A stretch of 64,000 nt of DNA from Spirosoma linguale DSM 74 (lineage in GTDB: Bacteria > Bacteroidota > Bacteroidia > Cytophagales > Spirosomataceae). The notes beneath the pieces were generated by a model that had not been told where the DNA came from, made no database searches, and saw only the letters and a program-made list of their open reading frames with translations. The position numbers were made by a program, and so were the translations under genes. The DNA lies in contig CP001769.1 of the NCBI GenBank assembly GCA_000024525.1, positions 4,063,001 to 4,127,000 on the forward strand, read 5' to 3'. Numbering within the stretch: position 1 is the first letter of the stretch; each line of letters starts with the position of its first letter. This document shows positions 61,753 through 64,000 of this stretch, piece after piece.

Positions 61753-62858
61753 TGCGCGTAACGAACTATAAGTTGCTCAATTGCTTCAAAACGAATCAGA
61801 ACAGAACGGTTGTCTGTAGTAGCCCGTGTAATTGCATATACAAAATCATCACTCATTAAAAGCCGTTTGTAATGCGCCTGAAAATCAGGAAGTCGCTGAT
61901 TGATACGGCTAATCGTCTCCTCTGTGAGCAGTGCTAGCTGTGATGTCCACACTTCATACAATGCTCCATTTAATAATCGCTTACCGCCGACAGCATACGA
62001 ACGACTGAACTGCTCGTGACCGAACCAATCTTCAGTAATAGCGAAAGCCCGAAATAATCCTTCTTTAAGTTCATGGCGTTCATGCTCCGTTGTTCGGCTT
62101 AGCTTTTCCATAGCCGCATCTAAAAAGCCAGTTAGTGGCTTCGTATATTGACGAAATGAAGTTAACCGAAAAGCCACATAGCGCAGTATCAATTCACGGT
62201 CAGCCATACGGCGATCCGATACGGGGATATAGCGATTAAAAATAGCACTCTCGGATATTTCCTTTAAGAACTTAGACGCTGGGCCTTGATTCAAGGCATG
62301 ACGAATTTCCATTGGATTAAGCATTAATCCACCCGTATTGATACGTCGGAACACATTATACTTGACCGGTCGCGGTGTACCGGGTTTAATAATGTAAGCC
62401 GTTACCTGGGTTTCCATAATCCGGCGCTGCATGGGTCTGGGTAGCTCGTCATAGGTTTTACCTTCGTAGTCTTTCAGAATTTCCAGCCCCCGCAACCGTA
62501 GCGTTTGGTCGACAACGAAGTTTTTCAGCGTCCAGAGTCTTTGCAGCCCATCCACCACCAGCCAGTTGTCTTCGCTTTCAGCATCGAAATAAAAGGCTGG
62601 TAAAGGAAAGCGCAACATCAGCGACTCAATCAGGCGACTTTGTACATCCGTTGCCCATAGATTACCCTTCCGTTGAAAGTCAGGATCAAGGTCAATCTCT
62701 CCATATTTAAGCCGTTGTACGAGGTTATCCATCGTTTTTGGCTCCACGGTGATATTAATATCTTTGGGATCAAATGGCTCCTTAATATCTGTTTCGACCT
62801 CCGATTCATCGGTGCGTTCAATATTTTCGGAGTCTTCTGTGAATAAGGGAATCATCAA
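61749..62858 (-). CDS. DUF262 (GmrSD N-terminal-like) protein
   Basis: 369 aa. DUF262/ParB-like nucleotide-dependent nuclease fold: IDLDPDFQRKGNLW (residues 56-68), VVDGLQRLWTL (D103-G-L-Q-R107) and NVFRRINTGGLMLNPMEIRH. In GmrS and related enzymes these motifs bind and hydrolyse NTP and control a nuclease partner. Here a GmrD-type HNH domain is absent, so the protein may be a regulatory NTPase for the AAA ATPase and the 321-aa protein that follow. It begins 11 bp after the recombinase gene. ATG 62855 is an equally possible start. Confidence 0.86.
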   Translation of the reverse strand: MMIPLFTEDSENIERTDESEVETDIKEPFDPKDINITVEPKTMDNLVQRLKYGEIDLDPDFQRKGNLWATDVQSRLIESLMLRFPLPAFYFDAESEDNWLVVDGLQRLWTLKNFVVDQTLRLRGLEILKDYEGKTYDELPRPMQRRIMETQVTAYIIKPGTPRPVKYNVFRRINTGGLMLNPMEIRHALNQGPASKFLKEISESAIFNRYIPVSDRRMADRELILRYVAFRLTSFRQYTKPLTGFLDAAMEKLSRTTEHERHELKEGLFRAFAITEDWFGHEQFSRSYAVGGKRLLNGALYEVWTSQLALLTEETISRINQRLPDFQAHYKRLLMSDDFVYAITRATTDNRSVLIRFEAIEQLIVRYAQ

Positions 62859-62869
62859 TTATAATTCTT

Positions 62870-63490
62870 TTATTGTCCGCCAATCTTTCGGTCACGAATT
62901 CCATGCTGTTTTACGTAACTGGCTACGGTCATTCGGTGTACGCCCAAGATACGACTAATTCCGCAGACCGATATTTTCTTGTCTAACAGCTTTCGGATCT
63001 CCTCTTCTTTACCTGTCAATTTTAGTTGTTTTGATTTTTTACCCTTTGGGCGGCCCAATATTACACCTTCTGCTTTTCGCCGGGCGAGCGCTTCTTTAGT
63101 CCGCTGAGAAATCAGATTTCGTTCAATTTCAGCCGATAAGCCAAAGGCAAAGGCTAGAACTTTTGAGTTGATGTTGTCGCCTAGCTCGTAACGTTCTTTA
63201 GCGGTGTATATAAATACTTCTTTTTCCATACAAGCATGAAGGATACTCATTATTTGCATGAGATTACGGCCAATTCTGGATAATTCACTGACTAGCAACG
63301 AGTCTCCTTTACGCATCTGTTGTAGTAATACGTGAAGTTTGCGAGTTTCCAGCTTTTTCGTGGCACTTATTGTTTCTTCTGTCCATTTATCAATAGTGAA
63401 ATTGCGGGTTCTAGCAAAATTTGTTAGCTCGTAACGTTGATTATCAGTGGTCTGTTTATCTGTACTAACACGGATGTAGGCAAATATCAT
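62870..63490 (-). CDS. Serine recombinase (resolvase/invertase family)
   Basis: 206 aa small serine recombinase. Catalytic S9 is in YIRVSTDKQT; the active-site arginines lie in LVSELSRIGRNLMQI and AEIERNLISQRTKEAL; a flexible arm (RPKGKKSKQLKL) leads to a C-terminal helix-turn-helix (KISVCGISRILGVHRMTVAS). It can invert or resolve DNA between short sites; none was identified by eye. It leads the DUF262 operon and lies about 65 bp from the truncated restriction-modification frame, on the opposite strand. Confidence 0.93.
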   Translation of the reverse strand: MIFAYIRVSTDKQTTDNQRYELTNFARTRNFTIDKWTEETISATKKLETRKLHVLLQQMRKGDSLLVSELSRIGRNLMQIMSILHACMEKEVFIYTAKERYELGDNINSKVLAFAFGLSAEIERNLISQRTKEALARRKAEGVILGRPKGKKSKQLKLTGKEEEIRKLLDKKISVCGISRILGVHRMTVASYVKQHGIRDRKIGGQ

Positions 63491-63554
63491 GGGCAGAAAT
63501 TGATGAAGTTTAAGGCATACGCTCTTTTATCAGTTTCTCTTCAGCAATTATTGA

Positions 63555-64000
63555 ACCATAGATATCAGCGATTTCTTTCAGCACAACGCCGTACCCACCT
63601 CCTTTAGCAAGCCCGAAGTAGGTTGGGTGATTCTGTCCTCGGCCGAAGCCCGCATTAAAGCCAAGATTGAAGAAGCTGGAAAGCCACTCAAAGACTGGGA
63701 CGTGCAAATAAATTACGGTATTAAAACCGGATTTAATGAAGCGTTCATCATTGACGGTAAAACCAAAGATGAACTAGTTTTAAAATGTCCAAAATCTGCT
63801 GAAATTATACGTCCAGTGTTAAGAGGAAGAGATATTGGACGTTATCAAGCGGTGTTTTCGGATTTATGGCTTCTATTTATTCCTTGGCACTTCCCCTTAC
63901 AGTATGGATCTGTATTGAATGGAAGTTCTACATTAGCTGAAGAGAGATTTCGAAGTGACTATCCCATTATTTATCAACATCTACTCAAATACAAAAAAGA
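63555..64000 (+). pseudogene. 5'-truncated Eco57I/TaqI-C-type restriction-modification specificity region (runs off the window)
   Basis: An open frame from 63555 (after TGA at 63552-63554) to the window end encodes about 148 residues with no plausible start codon. It reads FSKPEVGWVILSSAEARIKA, PLKDWDVQINYGIKTGFNEA, PKSAEIIRPVLRGRDIGRY and WLLFIPWHFPL. This is the target-recognition/TaqI-like C-terminal part of type IIG (Eco57I-like) methylase-endonucleases, normally preceded by several hundred residues of nuclease and methylase domains. Those are absent upstream, where the recombinase operon begins. It is a broken gene, an insertion junction or a silent specificity cassette. Confidence 0.78.

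Noticed and set aside
61749..62858. ParB partition protein
   Set aside because: The DGLQR motif is shared by DUF262 proteins, and neither ParA nor parS-like sites are present.
63510..63707. 65-codon minus-strand open frame near the recombinase
   Set aside because: It is antisense to the Eco57I-like specificity frame, which has clear family similarity.

Overview
The window looks like a chromosomal segment of an aerobic, glycan-scavenging member of the Bacteroidota, most like the Cytophagales/Spirosomaceae (Spirosoma-type genomes). Support comes from two SusC/SusD pairs, an ECF sigma/FecR pair, proteins of largely Bacteroidota families (DUF2911, DUF4403, DUF1080, DUF5690), many signal peptides and lipoproteins, several TAnnTTTG-type promoter elements, and a near absence of Shine-Dalgarno sequences. 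This is an inference from gene content; no rRNA or tRNA gene was seen.

Layout. 0.2-24.8 kb is a mixed stretch of mostly single-gene units for exported enzymes and envelope proteins: GH43, esterase, S33 hydrolase, cupin, curlin-repeat protein, GAF protein, DUF2911, a frameshifted TonB C-terminal protein, DUF1080, MtfA-like peptidase, DUF4403 lipoprotein, DinB-like protein, LD-carboxypeptidase, sulfatase, M14 peptidase, an IGHMBP2-like helicase, amidohydrolase and an NAD(P)-binding protein. 24.9-26.1 kb is an AT-richer two-gene unit (unknown 161-aa protein, then a cold-shock-domain protein) behind a nested palindrome. 27-29 kb holds a gluconate-type permease and a beta-barrel protein.

29.4-36.3 kb is a canonical cell-surface-signalling nutrient locus: ECF sigma factor, FecR anti-sigma, STN-containing SusC receptor and SusD lipoprotein. 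It is followed by a cytochrome c-PQQ sugar dehydrogenase, a second GH43 and an AT-rich PAS histidine kinase.

41.7-54.8 kb is the most striking region. Eight consecutive minus-strand genes encode a phosphonatase-like HAD hydrolase, an FAD amine oxidase of the phosphonate-associated type, a SusC/SusD pair, a Tat-exported calcineurin-type phosphoesterase, a PhnZ-like HD di-iron oxygenase, a beta-propeller/phosphoesterase fusion and a DUF5690 MFS transporter. I read it as a candidate aminophosphonate (or phosphonate-ester) utilization locus with its own outer-membrane uptake system. It is followed by a kduI-kduD uronate pair behind a large palindromic operator-like site, a CehA/McbA-type metallohydrolase and a TruC-like pseudouridine synthase.

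59.7-64.0 kb is a probable defence or mobile island: a serine recombinase, a DUF262 protein, a DUF3696 AAA ATPase and an unknown 321-aa protein in one tightly packed operon. It abuts an incomplete open frame encoding the target-recognition region of an Eco57I-like restriction-modification enzyme. Superimposed on everything are long, near-perfect intergenic inverted repeats. They fall into at least five sequence families, and many arm differences preserve pairing (G-U or compensating changes).
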